A stretch of DNA of 60,313 bases from Flavobacteriales bacterium (GCA_021741155.1 JAIOYP010000022.1:1-60313), one strand, 5' to 3'. Positions 16,399 through 27,062 are shown, counted from the stretch's first letter. A program made the numbers and translations. Notes: generated by a model not told the origin, from the letters alone.

Positions 16399-19300
16399 TC
16401 AAAAGACAACTTTGTCCATTTTTCGCACCAACACGTGGGTATCACGGTTCACACCTACTGGTCCCCAGTAATTGAAGTGGTAAGTGAATTGTCCGTAACC
16501 ACCAGCCATCAAATTTGGCTTGAGGTGAACCCGTGTGAAACTGTTGTGTCCACCCGCTCTTCTGTTGCCACGTACTTGCGATTTTGGAACCGTGTACGTT
16601 CTCTCTGGAGAGTGATAAACGATACAAACTCCGCTTGGAATTCTCGCGCTTACACAAGCACGGGTACAATACACACCGTGGTCATTGTAAACTTCCACCC
16701 AGTCGTTGTCTTTCACACCGATTGATGCTGCATCTTTCTCACTCATCCAGCATGGCTCCATACCTCTCGAAAGTGTAAGCATTCGAAGTGTATCACCGTA
16801 GGTAGAGTGGATGTGCCACTTTCCGTGTGGAGTAAGAACGTTCAACATTTTGGCCTTACCGTCATTCACCGTTTTTCTCAAATCACCATAAACAGCTGGC
16901 TTCGGAGATGGCTTGTAAGTGGTAAGGTGCTCACCGAACATGATGTAGGCATCATGATCCATGTAGAAGTGCTGACGACCTGTCATTGTTCTCCAAGGAA
17001 CCAGTTTGTCCACGTTGTAAGAGTAGGCTGCATAAGCACGTCCGTTGTTCATCAAACCTGACCATACTGGCGAGGTGTTGTAACGGTTCGGATGCGCTTG
17101 AAGATCTTTGTAGTTGATTCTCACATCTTGCTGACCTTCTCCAAGATCTGCCAACACCAGACCTGTCTTCACTTCCATGTTCTTGTAAGCACGGTAGTTG
17201 AGTTTTCCGTTGGTAAGTGTAGAGAGCGAAAGAACCGCGTTACACGCTTCCACGTCCTCTCTTAGCGAAGGATACTCTTTACCATTTATTACCTGAACGT
17301 GGCGTTTGTCGGCCAACATTTCGTTGTATACATCATCGCACATGTAATGATTACCGTGTGCGCCAAGACCACTCTTTGCAATGCCATCGCCCAAGGAGAT
17401 GAACTTGTTATAAATCTGCGTGTAATCGCGTTCTACAACTACGATTTTGTGCATGGTCTTTCCTGGAATTGGCTCACATTCGCCTTTGCTCCAGTCCTGC
17501 ATTTTTGGTTGCGAGATCTCGTCCTTACTATCGTGAGATAGTGCAACGTTCACAACATCCTTCACTGGTTTTGGGAAGTGAGTTTGTGCCAGTTCGCTTA
17601 CTTTCTTAGCGATGGTCTGGAATATCTGCCAATCCGTTTTAGCTTCCCAAACTGGTGGAACTGCCTCTGAAAGTGGGTGGATGAACGAGTGCATATCTGT
17701 ACTGTTCAAATCCGCTTTCTCATACCATGAAGCCGTAGGCAACACCATATCAGAGTATAGCGCAGTCGTATCCATTCGGAAGTTGATGTCAATCACCAAA
17801 TCCATTTTTCCAGAAGGAGATTTCTCACGATACGTGATATCGGTACACGTTTCGTGTGCAACCTCGTCAGCAATATCGTTGTGATGTGTTCCGAGATAGT
17901 GGTTCAGCATGTACTCGTGCCCTTTGGCAGAAGACATCAATGCATTACCTCTCCAAATAAACCATACACGTGGGAAGTTGATCGGATTGTCAGGGTCGGC
18001 CACAGAGTGAACCAACTCTTTGCTTTTCAGCTTGTCAACCATGTAGCTAACAATACCAGCGTCATCCGTTGCTCCTGCTTTTTCGGCATCCTTCACAATA
18101 TCAAGATTGCTCTTGTTGTATTGTGGATAGAATGGCAACCAACCATTTCTCACCGCCATTACAGACCAGTCTGCAGAGTGCATTTTGGCTCTTGGCTCGG
18201 CATTGTTCGGTAAGCTGTTGTAGTCAGCCTGATTTCCATCGTATCTCCATTGGCTGGAGTTGATGTAATGCCAAATTGGTGCTTGCTGTAGTCTTGCAAC
18301 AGTTCCCCAATCTTTAGAAGACATGATGGCTCCCCAGCTTTCTACTGGAGCAAGTTTTTCTTGACCTACGTAGTGGTTCATTCCACCACCGTTCTTACCG
18401 TTGCAACCTGTAAGCATCTGCGCCATAATGGAAGCACGATACATAAGGTTTCCGTGGAACCAGTGGTTGATGGCCGCACCAACAATCACCATACATTTTC
18501 CTTCGGTGGTTTCGGCAGTGCTTGCCCATTCACGAGCAAATTTGATTACTGTTTTCTTACCGATACCAGTGAAAATTTCTTGCCAAGCTGGAGTGTAGGC
18601 GTGCTCTTTATCGTTGTAGTCTGAAGGATATTCTCCAGCCAATCCACGACCTACACCATATTGTCCCATGGTTACATCGTAAATCGTAGCTACCGCGATT
18701 TTCTCTCCATCAACAGTCGTAAGGTATCTTACTGGAATACCTCTGTTGGCTGTTTTCTTGAGACCATACTCCATAAACTCAACCTGTAGCACATCATCTT
18801 TCTTATCGATGAATGTCAGAGCTGGCTCATAAGGCTTGTTGTCTGGACCGTTCTCATATTTCAGGTTCCAGTTTCCTTTTTGATCATCCCAACGGTAACC
18901 TACTGTTCCTTTTGGAGACATAAGATCGCCAGTGGCTTCATCAGCAACCAAGAATTTCCATTCTCCGTTGCTTATATCCTTGTATTGCTTAACGCGATTA
19001 GCACGAACCATTTTACCTGGCTTGTACACATTTCCGTCTTTGTTCAACTCAATCAAGAAAGGACTATCAGTATAACGCTTCACGTAATCTTGGAAGTACT
19101 TGACTTTCTTATCTACGTGATATTCTTTCAGAATTACATGCGTAACTGCCATCCAGAATGCACCATCAGAACCAGCGTGAGCAGGGATCCATTGGTCAGC
19201 ATGCTTTGCCACCATACTAAAGTCAGGAGACATAACAACCGTTTTGGTTCCGTTGTGTCTTGCTTCCGCGAAGAAGTGGATGTCTGGCGTACGGGTCATA

Positions 19301-20025
19301 CCAAGGTTGGCTCCCATACTTACCAAGAATTTTGCGTTGAACCAATCGGCACTTTCGCAAACATCTGTCTGCTCTCCCCAAACTTCAGGGAATGCATTTG
19401 GAAGATCGCAATACCAATCGTAGAAGCTCAAGTTCACACCACCCATCAATTGTAGGTAACGTGCTCCTGAGGCATAGCTCAACATACTCATGGCAGGAAT
19501 AGGCGAAAAGCCAATGATTCTGTCTGGACCGTATTTTTTCACGGTATAGATGTTAGAGGCTGCAATCAGCTCCAATACATCATCCCAATGAACTCTACGG
19601 AATCCACCTTTACCTCTTGCCCATTGGTAACGAGCTCTTTTCTTCTCGTCATTCTGGATGTTTTCCCAAGCAGCAACAGGGTCGCCACCTGCTTTTTCTT
19701 TTTCCGCACGGAAAATATCAAGCAATGCACCTCTCATTAAAGGATACTTTACCCGAATAGGGCTGTACAAGTACCAAGAGTAAGAGATACCTCTTTGGCA
19801 GCCACGTGGTTCATAAGGAGGTAATCCTTCTTCCAAAAGAGGATAATCCAATGCCTGCATTTCCCAGACAACGATGCCGTCTTTCACATGGATGTTCCAA
19901 GAGCAACCACCAGTGCAGTTTACACCGTGAGTACTTCTCACAACCTTGTCATACTGCCAGCGGTTGCGGTAAAATTCTTCCCATTTACGGGTTTTTGGCG
20001 ATATAATATCTTCTATCCAGCCCAT
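16399..20025 (-). CDS. narG: Respiratory nitrate reductase alpha subunit (molybdenum catalytic)
   Basis: NarG reduces nitrate to nitrite at a bis-MGD molybdenum centre. The FS0 cluster ligands are H33, C37, C41 and C76 ([13 protein letters not shown] and PRGCQRG). The molybdenum-ligand aspartate lies in [14 protein letters not shown]. Other NarG landmarks include [16 protein letters not shown] and the C-terminal [25 protein letters not shown] region. Length is 1208, normal for the membrane-bound enzyme. There is no twin-arginine signal at the N terminus ([19 protein letters not shown]), so the active site should face the cytoplasm. It is the second gene of a cytochrome-narGHJI operon. Confidence 0.97.
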   Translation of the reverse strand: MGWIEDIISPKTRKWEEFYRNRWQYDKVVRSTHGVNCTGGCSWNIHVKDGIVVWEMQALDYPLLEEGLPPYEPRGCQRGISYSWYLYSPIRVKYPLMRGALLDIFRAEKEKAGGDPVAAWENIQNDEKKRARYQWARGKGGFRRVHWDDVLELIAASNIYTVKKYGPDRIIGFSPIPAMSMLSYASGARYLQLMGGVNLSFYDWYCDLPNAFPEVWGEQTDVCESADWFNAKFLVSMGANLGMTRTPDIHFFAEARHNGTKTVVMSPDFSMVAKHADQWIPAHAGSDGAFWMAVTHVILKEYHVDKKVKYFQDYVKRYTDSPFLIELNKDGNVYKPGKMVRANRVKQYKDISNGEWKFLVADEATGDLMSPKGTVGYRWDDQKGNWNLKYENGPDNKPYEPALTFIDKKDDVLQVEFMEYGLKKTANRGIPVRYLTTVDGEKIAVATIYDVTMGQYGVGRGLAGEYPSDYNDKEHAYTPAWQEIFTGIGKKTVIKFAREWASTAETTEGKCMVIVGAAINHWFHGNLMYRASIMAQMLTGCNGKNGGGMNHYVGQEKLAPVESWGAIMSSKDWGTVARLQQAPIWHYINSSQWRYDGNQADYNSLPNNAEPRAKMHSADWSVMAVRNGWLPFYPQYNKSNLDIVKDAEKAGATDDAGIVSYMVDKLKSKELVHSVADPDNPINFPRVWFIWRGNALMSSAKGHEYMLNHYLGTHHNDIADEVAHETCTDITYREKSPSGKMDLVIDINFRMDTTALYSDMVLPTASWYEKADLNSTDMHSFIHPLSEAVPPVWEAKTDWQIFQTIAKKVSELAQTHFPKPVKDVVNVALSHDSKDEISQPKMQDWSKGECEPIPGKTMHKIVVVERDYTQIYNKFISLGDGIAKSGLGAHGNHYMCDDVYNEMLADKRHVQVINGKEYPSLREDVEACNAVLSLSTLTNGKLNYRAYKNMEVKTGLVLADLGEGQQDVRINYKDLQAHPNRYNTSPVWSGLMNNGRAYAAYSYNVDKLVPWRTMTGRQHFYMDHDAYIMFGEHLTTYKPSPKPAVYGDLRKTVNDGKAKMLNVLTPHGKWHIHSTYGDTLRMLTLSRGMEPCWMSEKDAASIGVKDNDWVEVYNDHGVYCTRACVSARIPSGVCIVYHSPERTYTVPKSQVRGNRRAGGHNSFTRVHLKPNLMAGGYGQFTYHFNYWGPVGVNRDTHVLVRKMDKVVF

Positions 20026-20038
20026 AGTTTTGCGGTTG

Positions 20039-20938
20039 TTAGATTGAACGTAATTGTCTGTTGTTGATGTCGTCTTTTGCTGATTTTCTCAGTCTTCCCT
20101 TCCAGGTAATTCCTATCACAATAAAAATGAGGATGAGACCACCGAAACCATACACAAGCATGAGGGTTTGACCACCATCGGAAAGGTCAAAGTATTTTGT
20201 GTTGTCCACTGCTACCGATTCGCCATCGTTTGATTGCTTGAGGAAAGCCGCTATTGCGTGAATTTCTCCCTCTGTAAGCGCTGCAGTACCGTTGTAAGCG
20301 TTTGTCATGGCAGGGAATGGCGGAGCTCCAAGAATTCCAGCAACACCCGCGTGGCCTCCCATTCTGCCAAAAGCATACGTTAGGTCTTTTGCCATTCGTC
20401 CTCCAGGTATCACGCCCTCTCCTGTTACATTATGACAAGAAATACAAGATGGCCCGCCTCCTGCAAGTCGTAAACCTCCTTGGAAATAGGCTTTGCCATT
20501 TGCAAAATCTTCTTCTGTGTATGCTATAGGTGCTTCTTCAACTACTGCGGCTACTGCTCCATCTGCTGACGCAGCAGCGGCTCCAAAGCTTCCCAAGTAA
20601 CCTACCAATGCTGTCAATTCCGCATCAGATAGCGGGAAAGATGTCATTGGGATTTTGTACTCTTCGAAAATAGCAACGGCATCGGCATCACCCGATGCTA
20701 CCATTGCTTGCGAATTGGTAATGAACGACTTTACCCAGTCTTCAGATCGTCTTTCGGTTACCCCAGTAAGATCTGGCCCGACTAATCTCGTTCCCATCTT
20801 GTGACAGGCAGAGCAGTTTTTGATAAATAGCTGCTCACCATCCTGTGCTATAGCTCCAACAGTTGCGGAGCATGAAACAACTATCGCTAAGACAAGCCTA
20901 GTAATTAGCTGTTTTTTTGATTTGGTTCTTTTGCCCAT
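20039..20938 (-). CDS. Dihaem cytochrome c, first gene of the nar operon (NarC-like)
   Basis: The protein has 299 residues. A signal or anchor helix covers about 10-31. Two c-type haem sites follow: CSACH at 42-46 and CISCH at 165-169. A hydrophobic helix near the C terminus (about 258-278, [21 protein letters not shown]) precedes a basic tail. Both cytochrome domains are therefore periplasmic and anchored to the inner membrane. It starts the operon 13 bases before narG. Thermus thermophilus has the same order, with the dihaem cytochrome NarC. A function passing electrons to or from the NarGHI complex is inferred from that. The operator at 20990-21005 lies 51 bases before its start. Confidence 0.85.
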   Translation of the reverse strand: MGKRTKSKKQLITRLVLAIVVSCSATVGAIAQDGEQLFIKNCSACHKMGTRLVGPDLTGVTERRSEDWVKSFITNSQAMVASGDADAVAIFEEYKIPMTSFPLSDAELTALVGYLGSFGAAAASADGAVAAVVEEAPIAYTEEDFANGKAYFQGGLRLAGGGPSCISCHNVTGEGVIPGGRMAKDLTYAFGRMGGHAGVAGILGAPPFPAMTNAYNGTAALTEGEIHAIAAFLKQSNDGESVAVDNTKYFDLSDGGQTLMLVYGFGGLILIFIVIGITWKGRLRKSAKDDINNRQLRSI

Positions 20939-20989
20939 TATGAATGCGTTTTTCTAGGGGCAATGATCAACATGAATTCGTAATTACAA

Positions 20990-21005
20990 TATGATATAAA
21001 TCATA
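20990..21005. promoter_or_regulatory. Crp/Fnr-like operator of the nar operon, exact TATGA-N6-TCATA
   Basis: TATGATATAAATCATA lies 51 bases before the start codon of the cytochrome c gene and is the only clear symmetrical site in that promoter region. The half-sites are identical to those before narK1 and narK2. Confidence 0.78.
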
Positions 21006-21687
21006 AATTGTATTGATGTAGTTCACTTTAGCGTTGATGACTCAAAATCATCTATTAAGTATCAGGAGCGTGAGTTGGACCTCATAACTTATGATTGTTC
21101 TTGGGCAAAAAGAAGAAGTGTCAGAATGAGAAAGAGTTTACAACCGAGGCCACTGTGTTTGCATGATTGGTTTAAGACTGTTTTTTTTGCTTTTAGTTTT
21201 GGTTCTACTGTTATTCTAAAGGAAGTGAGAATTTGGAGGTAATGGATAATTCGTATCAGCCCTATCCACAGTTTTGGAACCTTATGACCTAATTTGATAC
21301 TTCCACTAAATTCGTGGTAGTACTTTAGTTTTTGTGAAAAACAACCGGTATGACTAAATCTACTGTCTAGCAGGTTCAGGTGCTTTGAGCGAGAGACAAA
21401 GGACGAGGGGACGGATGCTGCTGGATGGAACACGGGTTTTCGCGTTGCTCAAACACACTGAGAACACTTAAAATACTGATAAATGCGGAGAGGGTCGATA
21501 CGTTCGGTTTGCGAAAGGGACGAATAACGAAGGACAAGATGAGACTGAGAACATGGAAGCCAAAAGGTGGCGTTGAATGGATGAGCTAAAAATTATTGAT
21601 GAACTGAGGTGTAAGTGATTTGTGCATACATTGCGCGCAAGAAGAGTAACAGGTTTAGCACTCTTTCAACCACTTTACATCGCACTC
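21006..21687. repeat. Gene-free stretch with degenerate dispersed-repeat debris
   Basis: No convincing gene is visible over ~680 bases. About 21,390-21,560 contains GGACGAGGGGACGGATG, GGATGGAACACGGGTTTTCG, and a truncated CACACTGAGAACAC. The same words recur at 24.0, 44.0, 46.2, 48.7 and 50.1 kb, always between genes. The remaining bases show nothing I can name. Confidence 0.55.
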
Positions 21688-22827
21688 ATGTTTACTGTTA
21701 CATCTTTCCGTTCAGGGATTTCGTATACCCTCATCATTGCTTGTATTTCACTTTTGTCTTCATGTTTTCCGTGTGCTACCATGGACTGCGGCAATGGCGT
21801 TTGCGTATCTGGCGGTTGCGAATGTTATGACGGTTATTATGGCGATGAATGTCAATATTCCAATGCTGGTACGGCAGGGTATGATTGTGTGGGTGGCAGT
21901 TGCACTTACACTACCGTAAATGGGACCTATAGCACCTATGCAGACTGCGACAATGCTTGCGGATCGGGAGCAGCAGGGTATGATTGTGTGGGTGGCAGTT
22001 GCACTTATACTACCGTAAATGGAACCTATGCTACCTTGTCTGATTGCCAAAATGCATGTGCTTCGGCTTGCAATTATGAGATTTTTACTGGAAACGTTAC
22101 ATGCAACGACCCTAGTTATGTTCCTGTGTCTGCTACAGCGTGCTGCTCGCCATCCTACCCATTTCATTGTCCAGAAACTGGTCTGTGCTACACCACATGT
22201 GAGGCTGCCGATGCGGCTTGTAGTGCTGCCATGGTAGTAAAGGGAGTTGTTAATGGCGGCAGTGCAGGTTACGTATGTAGCAGTGGCAATTGCAACTATG
22301 TAAGTTCAGGAGCAACCTACCAAACCTTGGAGCAATGCCAGAGTGCTTGCAGCGGTGGCGGCAGCGCAGGGTATGACTGTGTAAGCGGCAGCTGCAACTA
22401 TGTGAGCAGCGGTGCCGATTATGCCACGCAGTCTGCCTGCCAATCGGCTTGCGGAGGAAGTGGGCCAGCTACCGGAATGGTGTTCGTTAAAATCTACTAC
22501 CAACCCACAGCACCCTGCACAGCCACTCAAATAAACCACACCCTTAGGTTCTATTACTATTGCGCCCATGGCACATCTCTTAATAGCGTGGCAGCAGGTA
22601 TTTGGACTGCAGGGCAGGATGCTGGCGGTGTGTATAGAACAGCCACGTTTGGAAACGAGACGGCCGCTCTATGCGGGCACGGAAGCACCCTCTACAACCG
22701 CATCTATCGTTTAGAATGGGAAGTAACTCCTGCCACTGGCTCTTACCCCAGTGAGTGCATACAAAGTGGAGCTTTTAACATCGACTTTCAGAATCAGGTA
22801 AAAAACCTGATAGTAGATTGGAATTGA
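21688..22827 (+). CDS. Cys-rich lipoprotein with EGF-like module and four ~30-residue Cys repeats
   Basis: From the ATG at 21688 the protein has 379 residues, with a helix and lipobox (TLIIACISLLSSC), so it is probably a surface lipoprotein. An EGF-like module follows (CGNGVCVSGGCECYDGYYGDEC). Four repeats of the form GYDCVxGSCxYxxxxxxYxTxxxCxxAC are present, two before and two after a central Cys-rich segment. The first two repeats are nearly identical in DNA and offset by 99 bases, which points to recent duplication. The last ~110 residues are a separate domain (MVFVKIYYQPTAPCTATQIN onward) without repeats. The longer start at 21622 would put 22 polar residues before the signal. I do not know its function; adhesion or surface binding is a guess. 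Confidence 0.75.
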   Translation: MFTVTSFRSGISYTLIIACISLLSSCFPCATMDCGNGVCVSGGCECYDGYYGDECQYSNAGTAGYDCVGGSCTYTTVNGTYSTYADCDNACGSGAAGYDCVGGSCTYTTVNGTYATLSDCQNACASACNYEIFTGNVTCNDPSYVPVSATACCSPSYPFHCPETGLCYTTCEAADAACSAAMVVKGVVNGGSAGYVCSSGNCNYVSSGATYQTLEQCQSACSGGGSAGYDCVSGSCNYVSSGADYATQSACQSACGGSGPATGMVFVKIYYQPTAPCTATQINHTLRFYYYCAHGTSLNSVAAGIWTAGQDAGGVYRTATFGNETAALCGHGSTLYNRIYRLEWEVTPATGSYPSECIQSGAFNIDFQNQVKNLIVDWN

Positions 22828-22940
22828 ACCCAAAAGACGGTTTCTGTTTTACCCAAACACCATTTACGAATCAGTTATAAACTGATTGGGTTACGATGGC
22901 ATGAGTGCCTCTACGAAACGTACTTACGGGCGGGGGAGTT

Positions 22941-23069
22941 AGGGCCTACTCTAGGGCAATCGCCTACTAAAATTATGGTTTCTTGACTTATTATATAAAT
23001 CGTTAATCTCAGTTCGTTAATCGTTTTTCGCCAATCAAATCAGTAAGCGATTGCCCTAGGGCCTACTCT
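22941..23069. repeat. Short element with inverted CTAGGGCAATCGC ends and direct AGGGCCTACTCT flanks
   Basis: CTAGGGCAATCGC at 22951-22963 is perfectly inverted at 23047-23059. AGGGCCTACTCT stands just outside both ends (22941-22952 and 23058-23069). The inner ~80 bases are AT-rich and do not code. The right end runs into the 3' end of the NYN gene. Related words (GATTGCCCTAG, GTGATTGCCTAG) occur at 28.3, 28.5 and 36.8 kb. Confidence 0.6.
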
Positions 23070-23902
23070 TGCAAACTGTTCTCAGTGATGCGTTTAACAT
23101 ATACAATTTTTCTGCTTTGCTCTCCTTGTCTATAGATTAGTTCGTATTTATTGGGAAGTGATTTGAATAATAAACTGATGGTTTCAAAGCCATAGGTTCG
23201 TGGATCAAAGGTGGGGTCTATGGTTCTAAGTTTGGCAGCTACATCTCCCATATACGCGAGTCCGTCTATATCCATTGCCATATCTACGGCCTTATCTAAT
23301 TGCTGCGTATCCAGCGGTTGTTTATCTATTTTTGAATAGAAGCTGGCAAGGTCGCTAAGGCTTCCAAGTATTTTTAATCCTCTTAATTTTGGTGTTTTCG
23401 CTTTATATTCATCTTTATTCTCTTCCGGTTTAGTTTCATCGGTTTCATCTCTTTTTTGAGATTGTAGGTTTTCAGTAAACACAAATATCTCGCAAGCTCG
23501 CTGAAAGGCTTGTGGGGTTTCTGATTTGCCTATGCCGATAACAAAAAGACCTTGTTCTCTTATTCGTAAAGCTAGGCCTGTATAATCGCTATCGCTAGAG
23601 GCAATACAAAATCCGTTTACCAAACCATCGTGCATAATATCCATGGCATCAATAATGAGAGCGGAGTCGGTTGAATTTTTTCCGTACGTGTAGGCGAATT
23701 TTTGAACCGGACGAATGGCGTAAGTGTTGAGTATATCTTTCCAATTGATGAGGTGAATGTTGGTAAAGTCTCCGTAGGAGCGCCTAATGGTTATTTTGCC
23801 ATACTTGCCTACTTCAGAAATAATTTCGGAGATAAGCTTTGGACTGGTGTTGTCGGCATCTATCAGCAGGGCAAGTTTGAGTGATAAGGTGTTGTCTTCC
23901 AT
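23063..23902 (-). CDS. NYN-domain putative RNase with C-terminal LOTUS/OST-HTH domain
   Basis: The protein has 279 residues. Residues 8-145 form a PIN-like NYN (LabA-type) nuclease fold with acidic residues at the expected places: D15, D17 and N18 (LIDADNTSP), D79/D85 (DSALIIDAMD) and D104/D106 (SSDSDY). A charged linker (about 147-170) leads to a LOTUS-like winged helix (KILGSLSDLASFY to KYELIYRQGEQSRKIVYVKR), a predicted RNA-binding domain. The combination is widespread in bacteria and its targets are mostly unknown. The gene stands alone between repeat-rich stretches. Confidence 0.88.
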   Translation of the reverse strand: MEDNTLSLKLALLIDADNTSPKLISEIISEVGKYGKITIRRSYGDFTNIHLINWKDILNTYAIRPVQKFAYTYGKNSTDSALIIDAMDIMHDGLVNGFCIASSDSDYTGLALRIREQGLFVIGIGKSETPQAFQRACEIFVFTENLQSQKRDETDETKPEENKDEYKAKTPKLRGLKILGSLSDLASFYSKIDKQPLDTQQLDKAVDMAMDIDGLAYMGDVAAKLRTIDPTFDPRTYGFETISLLFKSLPNKYELIYRQGEQSRKIVYVKRITENSLQE

Positions 23903-23989
23903 CTGTAGAAATTAGGGGAGTTTTGTATTAATTTGGTTGGATATAGGGGAGTGGGCTTTGGGCATGTGTTACAAATTTACGGCAGTTAG

Positions 23990-24370
23990 GGCAATAAATG
24001 AGAAGATGAGATTTGCTCGGTTTGTGAAAGGAGCGTAGGGCATTTTTTAACCACACTGAACACGGAGAATACACGGAGGTACACACAGAAAAACGGAATA
24101 AATCCGTTCCCTCGTCCTTTGTCCCTCACCCTCGTCCCTCACCCTCGCACTCTCTGTGCAGCTCCATTTTCTCCATTATCCTCTGTGCAATAACCCGAAG
24201 AATCCGTCCTAATCTGCTAATCTGCTAATCTGCTAATCAGGAAACAGGAAACTCGAAACACGCAACACGAAACACCAAACAGGAAAAAAGGAGCGGAGTA
24301 ATCTCATATGCTAATCTGCTAATCTGCTCATTCGTTAATTCCCTAATCAACCAAACTGCAATCTCCATTG
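23990..24370. repeat. Gene-free repeat-rich interval
   Basis: The 533-base gap before the thioredoxin gene contains words shared with other gaps: ACCACACTGAACACGGAG, CTCGTCCTTTGTCCCTCACC repeated, and a tandem run of CTAATCTG (about 24,213-24,238 and again near 24,309-24,328). No open frame with coding character was seen. Confidence 0.6.
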
Positions 24371-24435
24371 CCGAAAACTTAACGCAACACTCTTCTTAGG
24401 TTTACGTTATCCTGATATTATCCTAGTTTCGTGAC

Positions 24436-24909
24436 ATGAAGAATTTCCTAGTAATTGTAGCACTCATTCTGAGTGTAAACGTGTTTGCTCAAGAGGGACA
24501 AAGCAAGCTGGTTTGGCATACAGATATGGTTACTGCTGTAGATAAAGCCGTGGCCGAAAAGAAACCATTATTCCTGTTTTTTACCGGAAGCGATTGGTGC
24601 GGATGGTGCAAACGCTTGCAAGCCGAAGTTTTCTTCACTCCAGAGTTTGAAAAATGGGCAACTGACAACGTGATTTTGTTGGAGCTAGATTTTCCTAGAA
24701 GAACCGAGCAACCAGAGGCTTTGAGAGAGCAGAACATGAACATTCAGCGCATGTTTGATGTGCGTGGCTATCCAACCATTTGGTTTGTAACACCAACCAA
24801 AAATGGAACTGAGATTGGCTTTGGCAAGATAGGAAGTACAGGTTATGTCAACGGAGGCCCGCAAGCCTGGATAGCCGAAGCGGACAGAATTCTGACAACA
24901 CAACCATAA
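24436..24909 (+). CDS. Exported thioredoxin-family protein
   Basis: The protein has 157 residues. A cleavable signal peptide (MKNFLVIVALILSVNVFAQ) precedes a thioredoxin-fold domain with the redox motif SDWCGWCKR (C55 and C58) and the cis-proline in GYPTIWF. The motif and the FFTGSDWCGWC context fit the Thioredoxin_7 family of periplasmic disulfide reductases common in Bacteroidota. It has no close partner gene, and the substrate is unknown. Confidence 0.9.
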   Translation: MKNFLVIVALILSVNVFAQEGQSKLVWHTDMVTAVDKAVAEKKPLFLFFTGSDWCGWCKRLQAEVFFTPEFEKWATDNVILLELDFPRRTEQPEALREQNMNIQRMFDVRGYPTIWFVTPTKNGTEIGFGKIGSTGYVNGGPQAWIAEADRILTTQP

Positions 24910-25014
24910 TGGCTATGCGCCCAACTGTACTGGACACACGGATTGAAGACTGTACGCAGAAATAATTTTATGCTTGTCCGCTTTCTTCCCAATTAATATG
25001 TATAGAAAATCAAA

Positions 25015-25112
25015 TAGCCACTGATGCACGGATTTCCACTGATTGCTCTGATTATTTTTACTCTGCGAAAAAATCTGCGATAATCCGTGCATCTGTGGCT
25101 AAAAATATGTTT
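25015..25112 (+). repeat. Hairpin repeat family A, copy 1
   Basis: TAGCCACTGATGCACGGATT (25015-25034) pairs with the sequence at 25082-25101 at 19 of 20 positions. The right end continues CTAAAAATATGTTT, the conserved outer tail of the family. It lies 68 bases before the 25181 gene. Confidence 0.8.
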
Positions 25113-25180
25113 CGAGAATCAATGTGGGGAAAGTTGCGGATAAGGATAAATAATTTGATAGGGGAAGTAGGAAGTAGAAG

Positions 25181-27016
25181 ATGAGTAGTACCAAGCGAAA
25201 GAAAAATGATACCATCGTTCCCGAATATGCGGGACCATTTGTTGCACCCAAATCAGAGTATTTTAAGGAGAAAGAGGTGTTTGACGAGGCCGTGGGGTTA
25301 GATTTTATCACCCATGCAAACGAAACCACGCGTAAAGGACAAAAGTTTCTTGCAGGATTAAGTCATGGAACATCGCCCTCAGGTGCCTATCAATACATTC
25401 TCGACCATTGGGATAAGCTTAGCAAACCAGAATTACTTCGTTTCACGTTTGTAAACTCTAAGCTCAAACGCCAACGTGGATTGGTTGGTGTGATGGATGC
25501 TGTTGGATTTTTAAAGTCGCTGCTGCTTTCTGGCCGCATCAAGAAGGATCAGATTTTGGGTCGTGGGTTCAATCGGAACAACATGGAGGAATACTGTGCC
25601 GAAATGAACCTCAAGTTAGGCGAATATCTTGCCGATAATAACAAGCAAGGAATGGATTACCTGTTTATTGCCACCGATTCGGCAGGTAGAGTAGCTGGCG
25701 TTACGCGTTATTCAGATGCCTTCCATATTCATGATATCGTCTGTGTGGTAAGCGATAGGGCCGAAAAGGAATTAACCCTCACGCCAAGCTTTATTCTAAA
25801 AAGCAGCCGCATTGCTTTTCTTGCCACAAAGGCAGATAAACGAAGGGCACTTGCATGGCTGTATTACCGTTGGGGCAAGCACGATGAAAGTCCGAGTTTT
25901 CTGCGTTTCATAGATAATTCGGAAAAACGGTTAAAGGTTTTTATTGATGATAAAGCACTCACATGGCCTCAACTCAAGATTGAGCGAGAAACGCCCCACG
26001 GTGTCAGTACCATCAAAATAGACCTTCCAAAGCCTTATGCTTATTTTGCCAAGAGCAAAAAACCTGTTGTTCTGCTCATACACGGATTCTTAGGATTGAA
26101 CTCCTATGATGCGTTGCTTACCGCAATTCCTACCAAAAAGTATTTGGCTGCTGCCATGCACTACGGTTCTATTCCACATGGGCTTCCTATCAACGATTAT
26201 TCGAACCACATTGTATCCAATATTGATTTGGTGGTGACGTATTTCGGAGATTTGGGTCATCCAGTTTACATCTTCGATCACTCCATGGGAAATATCTATT
26301 TCCAAATGATTGAGCGCGATTTTGACAACCTTCCTGGTGTGAGAAAATACCTCAGAGGCAGAATTGGAGCTAATCCATTCTTTGGCGAAGAATCTAAGCA
26401 TGCATCTATTGGATTTTTGGATAATGTGATACTGCCCTCTAGTCTAGGATTTGCCACCCGCACTGTATTTTCTGCTGCCAGAAGGTTCATCCCATTAGAA
26501 TCGAATGTTGGAATGCGTAATCGCGGAATCTACCTTTCAGAATGGTTGATTAAAAAGGATTCTTCCATGCGCGATCGGGTTTGGAAAGCAGTAAAAGGAC
26601 GTATCCTTTACCTAATGACCACCATCGGTTCGTTGCCCGAGTTGAATCGAATTCCGATTGAACAGGCATTGAACAGACTACCTGCCAAGATATTTGCCAT
26701 TCAGGTTCATTCGGCTTTAATTGAATCGAAAGCATTTGACAAACAAAAGGATTTTCCGAATATGAAAGCCCATGGTATTCCTATGCTGATTCTTAAAAGT
26801 GAGCGCGATTCTGTTGCTAAATATGTGGGTCGTATTTACGACAATAGCCACGCGCAGGTAATTGATATTACGGATGAAGACGAACGAGATACTTTCCGCG
26901 AACATCTGTACCACATGGTAAATCCATTGCTAACCACAGTTGTTATTGAAGGGTTTATCGAAAATGCAGAGGCAGCTGTTTACAACTCACAGCAATCTGG
27001 AGAAGTTGCTGTATGA
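25181..27016 (+). CDS. Fusion of a NagB/6-phosphogluconolactonase-like domain and an alpha/beta hydrolase
   Basis: The protein has 611 residues with no signal peptide. Residues about 40-255 resemble the sugar-phosphate isomerase/lactonase fold: GLSHGTSPSGAYQYIL matches the GGSTP-type loop, MDYLFIATDSAGRVAG the central strand, and LTLTPSFILKSSRIAFLATKADKRRAL the TLT motif. Several active-site residues of true NagB are not obvious. Residues about 285-590 form an alpha/beta hydrolase with an oxyanion segment (LLIHGFLGLNS), nucleophile S368 in DHSMGN, and a late histidine in REHLYH. The two halves are joined by a ~25-residue linker in one open frame. The first half could be a degenerate binding domain. 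The reaction is unknown. Confidence 0.7.
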   Translation: MSSTKRKKNDTIVPEYAGPFVAPKSEYFKEKEVFDEAVGLDFITHANETTRKGQKFLAGLSHGTSPSGAYQYILDHWDKLSKPELLRFTFVNSKLKRQRGLVGVMDAVGFLKSLLLSGRIKKDQILGRGFNRNNMEEYCAEMNLKLGEYLADNNKQGMDYLFIATDSAGRVAGVTRYSDAFHIHDIVCVVSDRAEKELTLTPSFILKSSRIAFLATKADKRRALAWLYYRWGKHDESPSFLRFIDNSEKRLKVFIDDKALTWPQLKIERETPHGVSTIKIDLPKPYAYFAKSKKPVVLLIHGFLGLNSYDALLTAIPTKKYLAAAMHYGSIPHGLPINDYSNHIVSNIDLVVTYFGDLGHPVYIFDHSMGNIYFQMIERDFDNLPGVRKYLRGRIGANPFFGEESKHASIGFLDNVILPSSLGFATRTVFSAARRFIPLESNVGMRNRGIYLSEWLIKKDSSMRDRVWKAVKGRILYLMTTIGSLPELNRIPIEQALNRLPAKIFAIQVHSALIESKAFDKQKDFPNMKAHGIPMLILKSERDSVAKYVGRIYDNSHAQVIDITDEDERDTFREHLYHMVNPLLTTVVIEGFIENAEAAVYNSQQSGEVAV

Positions 27017-27062
27017 GCATGATTTAACTAGTACAACAAGGTCCTAGGTGATTGACATGAAA

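Noticed and set aside
18880..19455. Plus-strand frame of 191 codons opposite narG
   Set aside because: It is an antisense shadow of a strongly conserved gene, with no own start context or motif.
21089..21433. Minus-strand frame of 114 codons before the Cys-rich lipoprotein
   Set aside because: It is Ser/His-rich without domains, and about 45 bases at its start lie in dispersed-repeat DNA.
23990..24370. Tandem CTAATCTG words as a CRISPR array
   Set aside because: The units are 8 bases, without spacers of uniform length, and no cas genes are present.
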